A stretch of 64,000 nt of DNA from contig OY741275.1 in NCBI GenBank assembly GCA_963514095.1, positions 14,253,569 to 14,317,568 on the forward strand, given 5' to 3'. Shown one piece after another: positions 1-13,489 of the stretch; position 1 is the stretch's first letter, and every line of letters begins with the position of its first letter. The DNA comes from Eutrigla gurnardus. Lineage: Eukaryota; Chordata; Actinopteri; Perciformes; Triglidae. The notes below the pieces were generated by a model that worked only from the letters and a program-made list of their open reading frames with translations, made no database searches and was not told where the DNA came from. The translations under genes and the position numbers were made by a program.

Positions 1-230
1 TTCCTTCTACCCTACCGCTTGTCGTAATAAACTTAAATCATACAGCTAGTCACACCTCCTGTCCAAGCTCTGTGTAAATCTGCATTTTATGCATAGGAAT
101 ACAGATGTAACATTATGTGTTTTGGAGTACAATAGACCAACTATCTATAAAATCACAAACTCAACTAATGTACATCTGAAGTGTTCAAGCCTTGTTCATT
201 ATATGTGATTGTGTATATAAGTTTCACCAG

Positions 231-350
231 AAACACCAGTTAGAGGTGAGTCAGCTGCAGGATCTTCTTCGAGAGAGGAGCAAGGAGAACAGGAGGCTCA
301 AGTCCAGCTTTGACTCCATCAAGGACCTGAATGACAACATGAAGAAACGG
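231..350 (+). CDS. ccdc138: CCDC138 coding exon (coiled coil part 1)
   Basis: The acceptor is tttcaccag ending at 230 and the donor is cgg|gtaagaag at 351. The exon is 120 nt, phase 0 to 0, and encodes 40 residues beginning KHQLEVSQLQ, a coiled coil of alternating hydrophobic and charged residues. Confidence 0.85.
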
Positions 351-3300
351 GTAAGAAGTGACCACATACAAACCATGACGGTCTGTTTGCATTTTGTTGG
401 TATTTTCAGTTCACAATATTCTAAAATCACATTAATACGTATACAATTTGGTTGTCTGATTTAAAAAAAAATAATTGTAAAAGTTTGACTGAAATTTCCT
501 TTTAAAAACTAAAGTGACCAAAGGTGATTATATCTTCACTTTATTATCGGTTTAGTAGTATCAAGGAACTAACTGTTTGTATTGAACAGTTAGCGCTTGG
601 ACCACAGGAGGGCACTATTACATAACTTTCTTGGGTTTTGAATAATCCAACAGTGATGTAAAATCACCATTATTTTCTTGGTACAAGTGTCTGGAATTTT
701 AAGTGTTTTTGTGGCTTTTGAATGAAGCCCTCCTTGCTTCAAATGTTTCTCAAAGTGGGCTGACTTCATGGAATAAAACAAATTAAGGAATGTTTTTCTG
801 GACAGCAGTCTTGTTTAGCAGATTGACATTCAGTGTTTTAAAATCAACAGTTGAATGAGATCAATGAACACAATAAGAAGTTGGAGAGCCAATTCAAGAG
901 GGTGCAGGCTCGGCTTGAAAATCTACAGGTAAGAACATATTCACCGATGCACGGAGGGTCATTGATTTACATTTGTTTTTTATAACTAGAGAGAAGGCAG
1001 TTTGCTTTCGATTGCACTTTAAAGTTTGGTTTTTATTGTACCGTGATTGTCTGAACCCTGTCCACCCCAAAAACATTGGGGTGTTGCAGCATTTGTTACA
1101 GAAATTGTTAAACTTAAATCTATTTTTAATGTCTAATATAATTGGTTTAAGTTTCTTTTTTTATTAACAGAGGAAATATGAGCAGAGCATAGCCCAGAGA
1201 GGCTGTCAGAGAAATAGTGTTAAGAGCACAGAATGTATTAATCCACCCAAAAAGGAGAAACCTGCTGCTTCTGGAAAACTCGGCAACAAGGTAGTTTAAC
1301 AACTCTGTGTTTTTGTTACTGATGATTCTGTCAATCAGTAGGATTTGCTGTTATTGAACGGCATTATGTTATTTGTTCATGCGTTTATTGAAAAAACACT
1401 GTGCACATCATAGTTAACACACCCCTTTACACTTCTCCAGAAACCACACTCATCCTGCCAACTGACATATCATAATTTGTGCGTTTGTAATCATCCCTGT
1501 CGTGGATGAAGATGGATGTTCGGTGGATACAGTTGCACTTTTCAGTATTCAGAGAACACTGACTGAGCCAAACGTTCATGTTCATACTGCTCTGGATACA
1601 CCAGAGTATCCAATGGCTGAACTTCAAAAATATATAGATATAACTTCCAGCCACGTTGCTGTAAATGTTGCCTTCGTAGATGCTCATTGTGTTCCACGCA
1701 TGTCATATTATAGAATCCAGATCAATATGAGTGACGGAATTAAAACTAGTCAACAACAAAAACAACTGTAGTCACAATTTGATAAGAAAGTAAGTTGCAG
1801 ATGACTGCTTTTGCAATCGAATTTAACCCTTTATATTTTCACCCTCCTTCCTCCAGGGCAGCTCTAGCCCCGCCCCTCTAAAGCTCCTGGCCCTTCTTCT
1901 GGATTGGGTACTCGATGGACAGACATTCTCATCAGTAGAACGAAACGAAGGGAAAGGTGCCAGCCAGTGTCTGCCTCCAGAGGTCGTACTCAACGAGAGA
2001 TGCATTAAGGTGGCATGATAACTGTGATCTCTTGATTCTATTATTATTATTATGTCCTGATCAAAAAATAGCATCAAGAAGCATTATACATGCATTTTTT
2101 TTTTTATCACAATCAAAATAATAAATTACTTTTGGTTCCCTAGGTGTTGCCATTACTAGCAGATCAGCTTCATAACACTCCTTTGTCTGAACCTGACCTC
2201 CTCCTCAACCTTCTCCGCCTCACCCACTGGGCTTTAAGACACATGGACAGTTCTACACAGGTAAAGATGAGTTAAGATTGTCCCTGTGGGTAAACTGGGC
2301 CACTGCAGAAAGTTGTCACAGGATGCATCAAAGAACATACACTATGACTATAACATGTGGAGCATGTGGGCTCATTGTTAAGATTTTCACCTCAGAATAT
2401 CTGGATGTCAGGAGTCAGGCTAATGGTTGAAATGAACCATTCAAAGAGCAGTGTGTGTGATGTTCAGGCAATGCTGAAAAGAGATGTATGGGTCGTTAGA
2501 TATAATACAACTATCTCAAAACAGAAACGGGGAGATGTGCTGCTACTACTTTATAATAAAAAATATAGGTGGCTGCCTTTTCAAAAAGGGGTCAGCTGTT
2601 CTCACACATGGGTGCCAGAGGGAGCATCGAAAAGAAGGCCGATTTATTCCTGAAGTTTTGGGGGGATATCCACCTTCTTCTGTAATAGATTAGAGTGAGA
2701 TTACATTCCTTAACGAAAGGCTGCACACTATTTGACCTGCACCTTCCTTAGTTATTTGGTGTTTGGCCTTGAAAGAGATGCGTGTTATTGTACAGAAAGC
2801 TGCTGGGTCACTTTCACAATGTCATTGCAGCAGAAACCAAACCCGAGAGCCATTTTTCTCTCAAGACAGAGCCACTCACCAGAGACGTACACATCCACTT
2901 CTAGCAGGGATCCACTTTATCGCTCCATCTCCCTTAACAGCATGGTGGGTTTTGATGTTTGGAGGTCCTGTCGAGTTCCATCTTGTGTTCAGATGAGAAG
3001 CCTGCTTATCTGAAGTCCCCATGCCTGTCTTGCGTGTTGAACATAGTCTAGACAGGCTGTGTTTGTAGCTTTGATAAAAGCCATGAGCACCTCAAGAGCT
3101 GTGAGCTGTTTCTGGTTAAAGGGATGATGTGTGATAGGACAATTTTGCTCTATAGTCCAATCCAACTTTGTAGGGATTCTCTTATTGTGAAGGTCAAATA
3201 CCAGCCTCTCCTTAACGCTTACCTTTAACTCTCGGTCCAATCTCCCAATCCCAAGTCTGAGCTATGCTCCAGCCTTCACCCCCTGCCCTCCAGCAATTCT

Positions 3301-6300
3301 CTACCCACTTCAAAGTGTTAGTCCTCCAGTCCTGCTGCAGGGAGCTAGACATGTCATATCGGCTCGGTGATATGTTTGATGTCCAACTGAAATCACATGC
3401 TCCCTGATTGCTGCAATATGTGTTCACCTTTAAGACAAAAACAACCACTATTGGGCCACAATGCGTCAATGGAAGACGGGTGTTAACTTCAAATCTATGG
3501 TCTCTGTGGAGCTGATGGAGACATTGGGGAGGGGGAGTAGTAGACGGGGAGAGAAAGGGATGTTGTGTGTTTTAAAACCACCAGCGATTCCCTTTGGAAC
3601 TCCAAACATTTTGGATAGTAGTTACTTATTACTGCACTGATTTATTGCCTCCATTATTTAGTTTAGCCCTGTCAGGCTGAGCTTGTATTTTCTACACTGG
3701 TGTTTGATGAAGATCATTGTTAATATATTATTTATATCCTAAAAAGTAAAAAGTAACTGACTGCAGACTGGGTCATGAATTCTGGCAATAACCAGCGGTT
3801 GTGTGTCTATGTTTGTATTTATCTGCACAGCATGTAGCACTATCTGCCACTCTGCGGCGGATAGGAGAGGAAGTATCTAAGCCCCCAGCTCGGTTATTGG
3901 TGCCTCAGTCTGAAGATGCAGAGCTGCCAAAGTCCTGCAGCGGGGCTGCTGGTGGATCCTGCAGGAGCTGGCCCTTTTACCGCAGCCCTTGTGCTCACAC
4001 ACGCATCCTATCCACCCTCATCACCCTCCGCACCGTCAGACAAGGTAACCAAACCCAACACACACACACATACCGAATCAACCATTTTATTTGAAAAATG
4101 CAAACGGACTGTAAAGTGTCAAAAAAGTGAAAAAAATACCCATAAGTAATTCCTGAGGTGACACCCTTTGTCTGGTCAAAATCCAAAGATGCTCATTTTA
4201 CTACAATATGAAACAGTGAAAAGCAATGCATCTTCACATTGGGGAAACTGGAACCAGCAGATCATTTTTGCTTGCTCAATGACTAAGCAGATCCTCTGAT
4301 CTCCTCACATTTCTTTAAGTGCCAACAAGGGGTTTATATTTTTTAACCTACTTGACTCCTTTTGGATGGATTGCATACTGGGGCAGACAGCCAATGCTTT
4401 GGTTTGTAACCAAAATACCTGCAAACTCCCATATGCACCAAACGATCTTTGGACTTTTTATTATATATTATTATAGATATATTTGAAAGGGGCAATGCGC
4501 ATCTGGCTGCATCTAGATTTTGCTCCCTGGCCTTCCACACTATGAATCTTAGTGTGTGCAGCGTATATATCGTGGCATATTTTATGAAACTCCTCTGAAC
4601 TGACCATCCATCTGCTCTTAATGCTCAAGGGCTCCATCTTTATGCCTATAGAGACTATTTTATGTCAATCTGCTCACCAGGTTTTCTTTCTTACCTTCTC
4701 TGGATTGATGGGAACCCAGATTGAGTTTTTTTTCCCTCATATGTGCTGTGATTTTACACATAATGGGTACCATTCTGAGAGATAGTGAGGCAAACTCGGT
4801 CCAGAATTAAACGTTTTTATCCCTGTGGTGGAAATTGGTGTATCAATTCCTGATAGAAATAAAACACTTTTCTGACAATTCTTTAATGAGGAGCAGATAA
4901 TTTAATCCACAAATTCTCCACGATTTGTTGTTTACATAGAAGACAAACCTTGTCGAAAGCTGTGGGGGCCAACTTTGTAATCTAAAATTATGTAATTTAG
5001 CATGTATTCTAATGATTTAGCTGACTCATGAACAACCATGTCAGCTGATTTTACTGACATTAAATATCAATTTAAAACCGAATCAAGTATCTATGTATTT
5101 ATGTCTCCCTCTGTCCTGTCTACAGCTGATGTGCTAGCCCAGGCCCTAGACAGTCTCCGTACCGAGCTGATGTCTGAGGAGAGCCGGGGCCTATTCATCC
5201 GCTACGGAGGAGTGTGTGTGCTGCTGTCGATGCTTCAGGCTGGCCGTGGAGGTCTGCACACACTTGTAGAGACCTTCATGCAGCTGACTGAACCGTCCCG
5301 TAAGTAGCAGTTTAGAACCCATCACACTTGTATAATTGTGAGCAAGAAAATGATACAACACATTTGAACAATTTCAAAGAGGGTTCAGGTACAAGCATGA
5401 TCAGCTGAGGAAGAAACATGCCAACGGTAATAACTTTCGTCCTGTTTAAGTAACTGGTGAAATAATGGTACTTACCTTAGTTAGCTGGCTTATTTTAGAT
5501 TACGAAAAGCACCGAGTGAGTCCAAACAAAGTCCAGGTTTGAGCACTTTTTTGGAGTTAGGAACTCCACTGTATTAACACTACTTTAGCAAAAAAAAAAA
5601 AAACCGTTGCCACGTTGTCTGGAAATTTAAATGTACTTATTCACTACAAAATATTTTCCGACCTGCTAAGCAGCACCTCACTGGTGACCTCAAGACTTTC
5701 TTTTTGAAACTGCACAGTTCACCTGGGGAATCGTCTGTGGTCAACGTGAAAGCTGCTGTGATCACTCTTCCATCCCAGATTTATTGAGTGTCTTTGCTAT
5801 CACTAGTAACTTTGATTTATGCCAGCTCTTCCTGCGGTATCATCCCCACATAAAAACCACATGTGAAAAGTAACGGTTGGTCCGAGGCGAGCTCACATTA
5901 ATCACACGCACCGGTCATGCAAAAGATTTAGAAGTTGCCATAAAGTCTTGGTCCTCCACCACCTCCAGGCTCTTTTATAGAAAGACGAAAGACTTGACAG
6001 AGGTGGATGAGGGGAGAGCACAGCTGCAGTGTGCTTCCATGGAGGGGCAAACCATATTATGAGCCATATCATTTAAGATAGGTGTGCTACAGTAATACGC
6101 AGCAGAGCCATATGCTGGCGGTGACTGGGGCGTGTGTGTGGGACGGCATCACTTGTGTGTTTCCAGGGGGACTGTGAGTCGAGCAAGATTAGCTAATTAT
6201 TGTGTTTTACAAGCAGTAATGAGGAGCGACGGGAAAGGGGTGGGGGGCGAGGGGGGGAAGGGTTTGCACCTGAAGGTTGCCAATAAAACCAAACAAAACA

Positions 6301-8601
6301 CAAAGGTCAAGCTGCACACACAACACACTTACAGGACGTCTGTGGTCATGTTGCAACAACTCGACTGTTGATATAATCAGTCAAATACAAGTTACACAAC
6401 CAACACATTCATGGGATCCCAAACACTTCAGCATGCACGGGTTTACACAAACACACTGAGTAACGATGTTTTACTGGCTTTGACTGACTGATCGTCTGAT
6501 AAACAGTTAACTCCCAACTGCTTCTTGCAGTGTATTTAACTTCCCAGTCACAGTATTTCTGCGAAATGAGTGTGTCGTAGACGTAGACATATATGCATAT
6601 ACTGTAGCACGCATTAATATTACGAGGTACATTTATTTTTATTAGGAGTCTCATAGCCTGAGGGACTGTAGTCTGGTGGTGCAGCAGCTGATATTTCTGT
6701 ATCTCTTGTCAGATGGCAGCAAAATGAATTATATTTAGTAGTTTAATAACATCGAGGTGAGGTGATACAATTGCTGGAATTAGGCTGACCAAACTATCCT
6801 TTCCTCCTTTCTCCTCCTCATATTATCAGTCTCTACCCATCTTATCCTTTCTTATCTGAACCTGATCCTATTCTTCCCCGTCCAATCCTCTGCTGTGATT
6901 TCATGCCAGCAGAACCTCTGTACCAGCCAAAAACAGCTCAGATTGTATTCCCTTGTCCATGGTCAAAGACCGTGGAGAGTCTGTGTTAAAAGGAGCAGGA
7001 ATGTGACTTCAGTAGAAACAAATGTTTGTTTACTAGACATTGACTAATTTAAAGACTTTATGGGGTCCACATTTGCTTTTTATTAAAACATGTGCAGCAC
7101 CTCTCTGTGTGGAGTGGTGCTGTCCGTCCTGTCTCTGTTTCATCTCTGTGGGTGTGTATGTGTGGTTACGGTCACGGTTAACAGTGACAATATGGAAGCC
7201 CTTCCAAATACAATCATGGTAGTCTTTCTGACCAGCGTCTGTGTCCCCGTCCTACTCGGTTTGATTGCTAAAATCTCGTCATGGTTTGTTTGTGCATCCA
7301 TGTAGTTTTCATTTCTATGCAAAGCTGCTGTTGATCATTTGAATCTCCTCAGAAGTTTGAACATTGAATCTAAATGTGTTGCTCATTAGAGAACTTATTT
7401 TGATAATGTCCTTCCCTCTTTGCTCTGCTTGTGTTTGTGTGCTTGTAGGCTATTTAAATCCCTTCCTGGAGGCTTGTAGCTGTGAGTTATTTTTCCAAAC
7501 GGCCTCCCAGCTTCTTAAAAACCCTCGCGTGGAGCTCCCGACACTGGAGAAGCTGTCCATCCTTCTGCAGAAGCTCTCCAACATCAGGTAGACGCACTCC
7601 TCTCCAAACTGATAATATCACACTGAACAAGGATGAACTTGATCTATGATCATGGGTAGTAAATCCCTGCATGCTTGGACAAATGCAACCATACATTCTC
7701 ATATCATTTCTTTTATGTGTCTGCACAGACAGATTGTCTGACAAATACTCTATCTGGAGCCAGCTGTAAACTCACTTATGCACTTCAAACTATTTATATT
7801 CCTTTCCCAAGGTTTGGCAGTGACATTAGACTGTAATAGTGGTTCCTAACCTTTCCGGCTCATAAAATGTTTGTAGTAACTCACAAGAAAAGAGCAAATA
7901 TTCACAGAATTTCGTAACCACGTTTTATCTTGTGGCCCCTTGGGAGCATCTCATTAGGCCAATTCTAACAATAGTTTGGGTTGCAGATCATTTCGAAAGT
8001 TGAAATAAAGTTATTTCATGATTGTGGTGGTCATTTATTTCGTTGTTCTTTCTTTGTTGAAGTCATGTTAAATCCGCACTTTCACTTCATTCACACTTTG
8101 TGGAAATATTGGTTGGTCGGTCAACCTTTTTGGTCCTGACTTATATCCATATAATGCATCAATGGTTCCCAGATGATGAATCCTAAATACTTCATTGTTC
8201 CCTGACTTTTCTTCAACCGCAGTGAAGTAGTGTGAATTTCCTTGACTCAACAGGCCAAGTGTGTGTTTAGTCTTTTCAAATGTATTAAAATTGTATTTGT
8301 CAGTTCTAGCATTTAGACTTAATTGTTGGCCTATTCAGCCAAGAAGTGTAGATACTTAAAGCGAGTTATAACTAGATTATACAGCCGCGATACACTGGTC
8401 TGGATGCTGACTGACTCATGGGGCTATGTTTCACTGACTGGTTGGTTGTTGTGTATTTCTTTGATTTCATCCAGGAAGAACCGTCGTCTGTTTGAACTGT
8501 CCTCCCTCCACCTCCAAATACAGGAACTAAATCACAAAGCCAACCCCACACACACCTTCCTCTGCCTCAACTTCAGGTCCATCCTCCATAACCTCAAATA
8601 A
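231..8601 (+). CDS. ccdc138: CCDC138, C-terminal nine exons (5' part outside window)
   Basis: Joining 231-350, 851-928, 1171-1290, 1857-2009, 2144-2260, 3831-4044, 5126-5299, 7449-7587 and 8475-8601 gives one open frame of 413 residues ending in TAA. Every junction has an AG acceptor and GT donor and the phases agree. The first about 80 residues are a charged heptad-like coiled coil (ERSKENRRLKSSFDS, NEINEHNKKLESQ). A short Lys/Pro/Ser linker follows, then about 270 residues rich in Leu and predicted helical. The family identity rests on my recognition of this coiled coil plus helical C-terminus and on the conserved position and orientation next to EDAR. The human protein is about 665 residues, so roughly the last 60 percent is here. 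CCDC138 is reported at the centrosome or centriolar satellites; its molecular role is not well known. It is convergent with EDAR, with about 4.6 kb between the candidate transcript ends. Confidence 0.88.
851..928 (+). CDS. ccdc138: CCDC138 coding exon (coiled coil part 2)
   Basis: The acceptor is aaatcaacag ending at 850 and the donor is cag|gtaaga at 929. The exon is 78 nt, phase 0 to 0, and encodes 26 residues (LNEINEHNKKLESQF...). Confidence 0.85.
1171..1290 (+). CDS. ccdc138: CCDC138 coding exon (end of coiled coil and linker)
   Basis: The acceptor is tttattaacag and the donor is aag|gtagtt. The exon is 120 nt, phase 0 to 0. It begins RKYEQSIAQ and ends in a Lys/Pro-rich linker (PPKKEKPAASGKLGNK). 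Confidence 0.82.
1857..2009 (+). CDS. ccdc138: CCDC138 coding exon (start of helical C-terminal region)
   Basis: The acceptor is ccttcctccag and the donor is aag|gtggca. The exon is 153 nt, phase 0 to 0, and begins GSSSPAPLKLLALLLDW. A direct splice from the exon ending at 1290 keeps frame. I cannot exclude a small extra exon in the 566-base gap. Confidence 0.82.
2144..2260 (+). CDS. ccdc138: CCDC138 coding exon
   Basis: The acceptor is gttccctag and the donor is cag|gtaaag. The exon is 117 nt, phase 0 to 0, and encodes 39 Leu-rich residues (VLPLLADQLHNTPL...HWALRHMDSSTQ). Confidence 0.86.
2261..3830 (+). other. CCDC138 intron
   Basis: This intron is 1.57 kb between two in-phase coding exons. 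Several short open frames are present, but none has splice sites and coding character together. I see no repeat or RNA gene in it. Confidence 0.7.
3831..4044 (+). CDS. ccdc138: CCDC138 coding exon
   Basis: The acceptor is atctgcacag and the donor is caag|gtaacc. The exon is 214 nt and ends in phase 1. It encodes HVALSATLRRIGEEVSKPPA and continues to ILSTLITLRTVRQ. A Ser/Gly/Cys-rich segment in the middle (SCSGAAGGSCRSW) looks like a flexible loop. Confidence 0.85.
5126..5299 (+). CDS. ccdc138: CCDC138 coding exon
   Basis: The acceptor is ctgtctacag and the donor is ccc|gtaagt. The exon is 174 nt and accepts phase 1. It encodes ADVLAQALDSLRTELMSEES followed by a hydrophobic GGVCVLLSML helix. 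Confidence 0.87.
5300..7448 (+). other. CCDC138 intron
   Basis: This intron is 2.15 kb, AT-rich and contains an A-run near 5590. I recognise no exon, RNA gene or mobile element in it. Confidence 0.65.
7449..7587 (+). CDS. ccdc138: CCDC138 coding exon
   Basis: The acceptor is tgcttgtag and the donor is atcag|gtagac. The exon is 139 nt and links phase 1 to phase 2. It encodes (R)YLNPFLEACSCELFFQTA and ends KLSILLQKLSNI. Confidence 0.86.
7835..7995. repeat. Possible old dispersed repeat in CCDC138 intron
   Basis: The stretch starts with agtggttcctaacctttccggct, close to the AGTGGTTCCCAACCTTTTTGG start I know from common vertebrate dispersed repeats, and contains a ccccttgggagcatctcattagg segment. 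The boundaries are uncertain and no terminal repeats are visible. Confidence 0.35.
8475..8601 (+). CDS. ccdc138: CCDC138 terminal coding exon
   Basis: The acceptor is gatttcatccag. With the two bases AG from the preceding exon it reads R KNRRLFELSSLHLQIQEL and ends ...RSILHNLK with TAA at 8599-8601. Confidence 0.86.
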
Positions 8602-8870
8602 AACACCCATTCACATGTTTTTCTCTGCCTCACCCTCACCAAAACACATTCTTTCCTGATATAGTGATGTGTTTTTGAAGTTCCTTTGTCCGTCAGAAGT
8701 ACTATTAGTTTAGGGTTGTGTATGTTTTGCACTTTGTCTGTTTTTCTGCATGAAAACGTGTCATGCTTGCCAGTAGCTTTAATGGGTGTCTGATGTGCTC
8801 GGAGGGAGAGAGGCTGTGACTGTGAAGCTTTTTAATGACAATAAACAAAAAGAACTGAAGGAAATTAAGA
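8602..8870 (+). terminator. ccdc138: CCDC138 3'UTR with candidate poly(A) signal
   Basis: A canonical AATAAA lies at 8840-8845, about 240 bases after the stop codon, followed by an A-rich then T/G-rich stretch. It is the first good signal downstream of the stop. The actual cleavage site cannot be read from sequence alone. Confidence 0.5.
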
Positions 8871-11800
8871 GTGGACTGCATAAGAAACGCTGGAATCCAT
8901 ATGTTTTGTATAAACTTGTCTTATTTGTTTGTTCCAGAGTATTGGTGCGTTGATGGGAGTAATGTTCTCAGTATGGGATACCCCAGTGGTGTTGGTTGAC
9001 AAAGGCGGGCAGACTGGAACAATTACAGCTGATATTTAAGACGTACTCGGAAGTGCTTGGCTAGTCTGAATTTGAAAAGGGTACATCCAATTTTTTCTGA
9101 ATTCCTGAATTAACTACATGTTAGTTATTGGGTCAGGGTTGTAGAATATTTAAGACGGCATACATGCACACTGGTCGTCTTTAAAAGGCCCCTACATTGA
9201 ATTGATGAGTGTCCATGATTTGAAGAAAAGCATTCCTAAGAGGACTAGTCTCTTGAGATGCATCATCTGTGAAGGTGAATGGAAAGGGAATTGAGAGCTT
9301 TAAACCACCTGCTGAGGAAAACATTCAAGGACAAAGATGTTTCAAATGAAATGTTCTGCCAAAATGACCGAGACCTGCTTTAGATATTTGAGTAATAGCA
9401 TCAAGTAGTTCTGTTCCTGGAAATGGTGACGCATGTAAAAGTATTGTGCAGTCAAACTGCTATGGGAAATATTTCGTTTTGGAAATTTGACACATTTACA
9501 ACATCATGCATCCCTAAGTTCAGGAGGGAGCTGTAGCTCATATTTAAAAAAACATTCATGATATGGAACCAAATGACTTTGGTTTCTAACCACTTTGGTT
9601 ATCACATGGCAGGCACCAGAGCACCATTAAGGACAATGTTGAAACAGAACTGCAAACATTTTATTTTTGTGCCCGTTTAAAAAAAGTATTGCTGTCGTAT
9701 GATTTTAATCTTCACTGTGTGAAACTACATTGCCAGGGCATAGATGTAGAGCCCGAGAAGAGAGAAATTTCCATCCATCCTACGGAGCAAATCTCACTAA
9801 TTCAATTTCAGCCTACTGTATATTCCTTTCTTGCTTACATTTTTACTACTTTCCCAACTGTCAACAGCCGTATGCAGAGGAGATTTTATTAAAGATAAAA
9901 GAGGAGGTCACATTTTATTTTGCTTTCCATTTGTAGCTGTTGTGAATTGTGTTGCATCTGGATGATATCAAATGGAAACATCAGGCTTTATCATCAACAG
10001 CGGAACATTTTCTGCACACGGGCGGCCACCTAAAAACCTCATTCTCCCCCCAAGCCACCCAGGGTACATACGCAGGTCTGCCCGACACCGAACCCTCAGA
10101 AATCCCCAATTCTGTTTTTCTTCTGTCACTTCGAGGCAGACGCACTGCGCTTAATAAAATCACCCCGTCGAGATCATAATATTATCATCCACCATTTCGT
10201 CAGCATCCGTTCATTCTGCCTCAAAGCATGTCAGCTCTCTGGATGGAGAACAAATTAATTGAAAACTGGAGCTCACTGTGAAGCCGCTCATTTGTTTTTC
10301 CTCTTCATCAACTCATCTTATGCTTAATTTGTCAAAGCTGTAATTTGGAGCAGAGCTGTAACACATGACATGCAAATCAGAGATGCGTTATTTACTGGCA
10401 TAACGAATGTAATAATGTCAGATTATTATTGTTAAACAATCTGGTAGTACGTTCTAGGTAGCGGCTGTAAAAAGGTTTGCAGTTTTTCTCATTTAGGCAA
10501 AGCTGTGGTCAATTTGAATATGCGTCAGTTGCAAATACTTTAATAGTTGCCTCATACAATAATCCACATCACCTTTACTCAATCCATACGCTCGATAAAC
10601 TGTATGACGTATGGAGCTGGGTCCATCTATGGATCGATCTAGATCTTTCTATCGATCTGGATCCGTGGATAGATTACATTTTTTTTCTTCACAATATTCA
10701 CAATATCACACATTTTGTATTCTCAAGGTCAACACTGACGCTACAGACTAGTACCTCCTTCAAGCTACATTCCTATAAGATGCTGGACCTCACACTTTAT
10801 GACAACTTGTGCAATCAATAATGACATAATGTTATTGACCGTAACTGTTTTAGCTGCATACCCTTACCTACCTTCTCCATAGTTATATCATACTTGGTTT
10901 TGCAACTTCAGAAGTAATATTTTGGCAAAAATATGACTGGAACACACTGAGCACATGTACAGTGGAGATTCAAGTTTCTATAGTGTCAAATTTTTTATTT
11001 TTTTTTACTGAAGCTAAAGGAATCTCCAAACGTCTTCCAGCTGCTTTTCAAAAGATTTGATACTGGTGTCGGTTTTGGGTGGAGTGACGGTGTAACAGGG
11101 TATTCTTGCCTACTCCAGGACCTGTCAACGGCTGATTTATTTACTTTCATGACTTCAGTTAAGTCTGGTCTGCACTGCAGTCAGCCTAGCGGTGTCTGGA
11201 CCGTGTTTCCTAACACGCTTTACTTTGCCAGTCTACCCTGCACAGCATCACCCACACGACTTCAAATGCTGATCTTGATTTATGTTTGCTTTTTTTCAGT
11301 GGACCAAAAATTCCACAAATTACCCCAAAGAGTCGCCCTGCTCTGGTCTGGCTGGTAAACCTCATTAAAATGTTATTTGGTCAGTGGGAGGAGGCTAGCA
11401 AGGGGGGAATTATTAGCGGTTCCACTTCAGCACAACCATAAAGTCGAGTCAATCAGGGATTTGACATGGCAGACCACCAAATGTATGTTATTTCCACCAG
11501 CCGAGATATGCATACATACGCTGCTTGTGTAATGCAATAAGCACATGGCGGTCCCGGTTATATACCTGACTGTAAATTAGCTAGTGTGTGAAGGAGTTGT
11601 GAGTGGAAGCAGCTGTCAGGGGTCGTTTATGGTGGACGGGCTCGGATCACACTACTTCCTAACCTCCAAATTTTTTTATATTTCTTTTTATACTGCTTTT
11701 CTATCATTTACAAGGACTAAGAGGTTGCACTTATGGATAACAAAGGGATTGTTCAACCTTTTGGGAATTCCATTTTCTTGTTCTTGCATAGAATTAGATT

Positions 11801-13489
11801 AGAAAATTGATATTTCTCGTCTGTGCCTTCAGTGTGGTGTTTGAAGCAGCTCTAAAGTCCAGTTATTAGTACATTGTTTCTCAACAACAATACATTCTTT
11901 TATGGAGAGCTAATGAGTGTGTTACTATTATTTTGTTATTTTGTTTATCCATCTGTCCAACACAGGTTTATATGATACCGCCTTCTTTTAGTCTTTATGC
12001 TAATCGCGTCCTGCCTCCCGTTTTGTACTTGATGCACAGTAGCATCAATCTTCTCATCCAACTCTCAACAAGACTGCAAATAAGCCTATTTCTCAAAATG
12101 TCAAACATTTCTTGTAGGGGTTCAAACACATGCTCACCCTCCTTGGACTTAAAAAAAGAAGACAGAAACCGCTTGCTCCTTGTTTTTCATCACGGCTGAC
12201 AGTTTATCTTAATGGTATAACTGCTGTAAAAGCAAGGTGCATTGGTGTCGGATACACCAGTGTTTCAGTGGATATTTCCTTTAAAAATAGCAGTTACAGA
12301 ATTGTACCGCAGCGATGGGTGGTGAAAACAATGTAATTACTAAGAGGGCACACACAGTTCATCCTGCAGTCAGACAGACACAAGTTCTGACACCTGACTG
12401 AGGTCTGGATGGGGATGGGGACGGGTGTGTGCATGCAGCTGCTGTGTTGACAGTGAATGTGTTACTGACTGGCAGAGGTTTAATTAGTCACATGGTTGAC
12501 ACTCCTTGCCCTGAAGTGGCTTCATCCTCATTTTAAGTCGAGCCAAGCTCTTAAGGCACAAAACACAAGGCACGTCCTCAAAACACAAAGACACCCGTCT
12601 TAAATGTGTTTGTTATCAGACTAAATGACCTGAAATTGTGAAACATGAAAAGAGAAAGACCTCATTGCTGCCCTGATGCCCCACAGCAGCATCACTGGCA
12701 TTTCCACTGCCAGAGAGACCTTCTATGAACCACGTTTAAGAGCCGCAGCCAGCACATATACACAACTACAGTGTAGCTAAGGCACTGGGAATCTTGGCAC
12801 AACTATGCACCCACATATTGAAAGCCCGATGACGGAGTGTGCAGACGTGACAGCTGCCACCTTCTTGTTGGTGGGGAAAAGAGTTTTATTTATAACAATG
12901 TCAAATACAAAAATGAATGGGCCTGAATGACGTGATTGTCTACTAATCTTGTCCTAGGGTCTTATTCCAATGACATCATCTCTCACCTAGTTAATGTCCC
13001 ATTGAATTATCCATAATTAAATGTTGAATGAAATGGGAAATGTGATTAGCGATCTTCCATGCCAGTGTTGACGAACAACAATCTGGGATGGACATATGGG
13101 ATCATTTACTCTACAGTTTAGCAGTTTCATTGACCTCTGACACGATTTATATACCTCATTACATTTTATACTATACAGGTACTATACTGGTGGTGGTTTG
13201 AGAAGTCTGTTCTCATGAAATTGATTTGAATTCTATAGATTTTTGTCCCAGCATACATGTAGACCGTAAGCCTTGTCTTGTCTTACTGGCACAACATCAA
13301 AGTCCTTAAAATGGTACTTACAGAAGCACAATTAAATTGCTCCACACTCTTTGGGTCCTGATGTTCCAATCCACAGTCACTCGTCTCAAAAACAAAACTC
13401 CTTTAAAAAGATAGCAGCTCATATAAACTGTAATAACCATTTTTATACTTTATCAGGGAGTTCTTAAATTATACAATTCAAATCCAAAG
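8871..13489. other. Intergenic region between convergent CCDC138 and EDAR
   Basis: This is 4.6 kb without a supportable gene. Open frames up to 114 codons exist (10477-10821), but their composition is noncoding and no splice structure supports them. The region holds one diverged dispersed repeat (about 11985-12115) and an inverted repeat near 10632-10657. Confidence 0.6.
11985..12115 (+). repeat. Diverged copy of a percomorph-type dispersed repeat
   Basis: The segment matches the repeat at 22240-22605 through its 3' part: gtctttatgctaa, then agcatcaatcttctcatc, then aaataagcctatttc and caaaatgtcaaac. This similarity is visible inside the window. The assignment to a fish-wide family is from memory. 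Confidence 0.6.

Noticed and set aside
1502..1771. An 89-codon open frame in a CCDC138 intron, open also on the other strand
   Set aside because: The neighbouring exons join in frame without it, no matching splice-site pair was found, and I recognise no domain. A cassette exon cannot be fully excluded.
10477..10821. A 114-codon open frame between CCDC138 and EDAR
   Set aside because: Low-complexity region with repeated GATC and ATCGAT words and no recognisable protein. The 7-bp inverted repeat (10632-10638 and 10651-10657) is too short to call.
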